64,000 nt of DNA, from NCBI GenBank assembly GCA_963797635.1, contig CAWCPZ010000011.1, positions 620,001 to 684,000 on the forward strand. Reading direction: 5' to 3'. Source of the stretch: JAOUEA01 sp963797635. Lineage in GTDB: Bacteria; Actinomycetota; UBA4738; HRBIN12. The notes beneath the pieces were generated by a model. It had not been told where the DNA came from and did no database searches. It saw only the letters and a program-made list of their open reading frames with translations. The stretch's first letter is position 1. The number at the start of each line of letters is the position of its first letter. The position numbers were made by a program, and so were the translations under genes. Shown one piece after another: positions 63,235 to 64,000 of the stretch.

Positions 63235-63306
63235 GCCCCCGTAGCTCAGGGGATAGAGCGCCGGCCTCCGGAGCCGGAAGCGCAGGTTCGAATCCTGCCG
63301 GGGGCA
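63235..63306 (+). tRNA. tRNA-Arg (anticodon CCG)
   Basis: A 72-nt cloverleaf: acceptor GCCCCCG pairs with CGGGGGC, D stem GCTC/GAGC, anticodon stem CCGGC/GCCGG with loop CTCCGGA (anticodon CCG at 63268-63270), and T stem GCAGG/CCTGC with loop TTCGAAT. Discriminator A. The 3' CCA is not encoded (CCG follows). It reads CGG, a favoured codon at this GC content. Confidence 0.96.
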
Positions 63307-63331
63307 CCGTGCGACGTACGATTCCCGACCG

Positions 63332-63976
63332 ATGACCGATCCCAGGGACATGCGGGCGCCCACCGGGTTCCACGAGGACCGTTCGCTGGACCGCGACGAC
63401 CTGTCCGACGATCCGATCGCCCTGTTCCACACCTGGCTCGCCGACGCCGAGGACGCCGGTGTCCCGTTGCCGAACGCGATGGCCGTCGCCACCGCCGACG
63501 CGCAGGGCCGGCCGTCGGTTCGCCACGTCCTGTTGCGCGGCGCCGACGAGCGCGGGTTCGTCTTCTACACGAACTACGAGAGCCGCAAGGGGCGCCAGCT
63601 CACCGAGAACCCGTGGGCGGGGCTGGTGTTCCTGTGGAAGGAACTCGACCGCCAGGTGCATGTGAGGGGTCCGGTCGAACGGGTCGATCCCATCGAATCC
63701 GACGCCTACTTCGCCACCAGACCTCGCGACGCGCAACTGGGTGCGTGGGCCTCGCATCAGAGCGAGCCGCTCGCCGATCGCGAGGAGCTCGAGGTCCGGC
63801 TCGCGGCGACGGCCCAGCGCTTCCCCGACGACGTGCCCCGGCCGCCCAACTGGGGCGGCTTCCGGGTGAGGCCCGAGGAGATCGAGTTCTGGCAGGGGCG
63901 CCGCCACCGGTTGCACGACCGCTTCCGGTTCACCGCCGCACCGGACGGCTGGCGGATCGAACGGCTCTCGCCCTGA
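63332..63976 (+). CDS. pdxH: Pyridoxamine 5'-phosphate oxidase
   Basis: This 214-residue FMN enzyme makes the PLP needed by GlyA, ThrC, LysA and PabC encoded nearby. FMN-binding RHVLLRGADERGFVFYTNYE and SRKGRQLTENPWAGLVFLW, PLP-side GAWASHQSEPLADREEL, and the C-terminal WGGFRVRPEEIEFWQGRRHR and LHDRFRF are standard. It begins 25 nt after the tRNA and is complete in the window. Confidence 0.96.
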   Translation: MTDPRDMRAPTGFHEDRSLDRDDLSDDPIALFHTWLADAEDAGVPLPNAMAVATADAQGRPSVRHVLLRGADERGFVFYTNYESRKGRQLTENPWAGLVFLWKELDRQVHVRGPVERVDPIESDAYFATRPRDAQLGAWASHQSEPLADREELEVRLAATAQRFPDDVPRPPNWGGFRVRPEEIEFWQGRRHRLHDRFRFTAAPDGWRIERLSP

Positions 63977-64000
63977 CCGTCAGACCCCCGCCGAGGTCCG

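Overview
The window looks like chromosomal DNA from a high-GC actinobacterium (Actinomycetota), probably a member of a less-studied class; I cannot place it more precisely. The evidence is the gene order: argS-lysA-hom-thrC-thrB, then rho-rpmE-prfA-prmC-tsaC-rpiB-glyA-wecA, then atpZ/I-B-E-F-H-A-G-D-C-murA is the classical actinobacterial backbone. Supporting points are a MarP-type protease, a DivIVA-domain protein, an actinobacterial-type Rho with a long N-terminal insertion and a MurA with Asp in place of the catalytic Cys.

Layout. 1-11.6 kb: an MFS transporter cut by the window edge, gatB, small accessory genes, an EamA transporter, gatCA, ligA and mnmA, almost all on the minus strand. 11.6-17.3 kb: a PabB-PabC fusion, two small zinc-motif proteins, an enoyl-CoA hydratase, an NmrA-like reductase, a small-molecule kinase and a Fur-family regulator. 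17.3-19.9 kb: a cbiMNQO Ni/Co uptake operon, convergent with the Fur gene and preceded by the same half-sites found in front of it. 20-27.3 kb: acyl-CoA mutase large subunit, MeaB, PrsW and CPBP membrane proteases, and an SCP2/alcohol dehydrogenase cluster. 27.3-35.9 kb: murA and the complete ATP synthase operon. 36-40.4 kb: a polyamine-type ABC transporter. 40.5-49 kb: wecA, glyA, rpiB, a tyrosine phosphatase, tsaC, prmC, prfA, a DivIVA-domain protein, a DUF1385 protein and rpmE. 49-54.6 kb: rho, preceded in one apparent operon by a FSA-type transaldolase, 2-phosphoglycerate kinase, cyclic 2,3-diphosphoglycerate synthetase and a metallophosphoesterase. 54.7-64 kb: MarP, thrB-thrC-hom, a LysA-GNAT fusion, argS, an orphan receiver, tRNA-Arg(CCG) and pdxH.

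The most interesting item is the 2-phosphoglycerate kinase / cDPG synthetase pair. These are the two steps that make cyclic 2,3-diphosphoglycerate, a solute known mainly from hyperthermophilic methanogens; here they sit in an actinobacterial operon leading into rho.

Two properties run through the whole window. First, many genes have a TAnnnT -10-like hexamer 6-9 nt before the start codon, which implies leaderless mRNAs; inside operons, stop and start codons overlap as GTGA or ATGA. Second, about 19 conserved genes are broken by single-base frame changes, several clearly at short G/C homopolymers. These are most easily explained as sequencing indels, so I annotate across them and treat apparent fusions made by them (PotC-AtpZ, 2-phosphoglycerate kinase-transaldolase) as artefacts.
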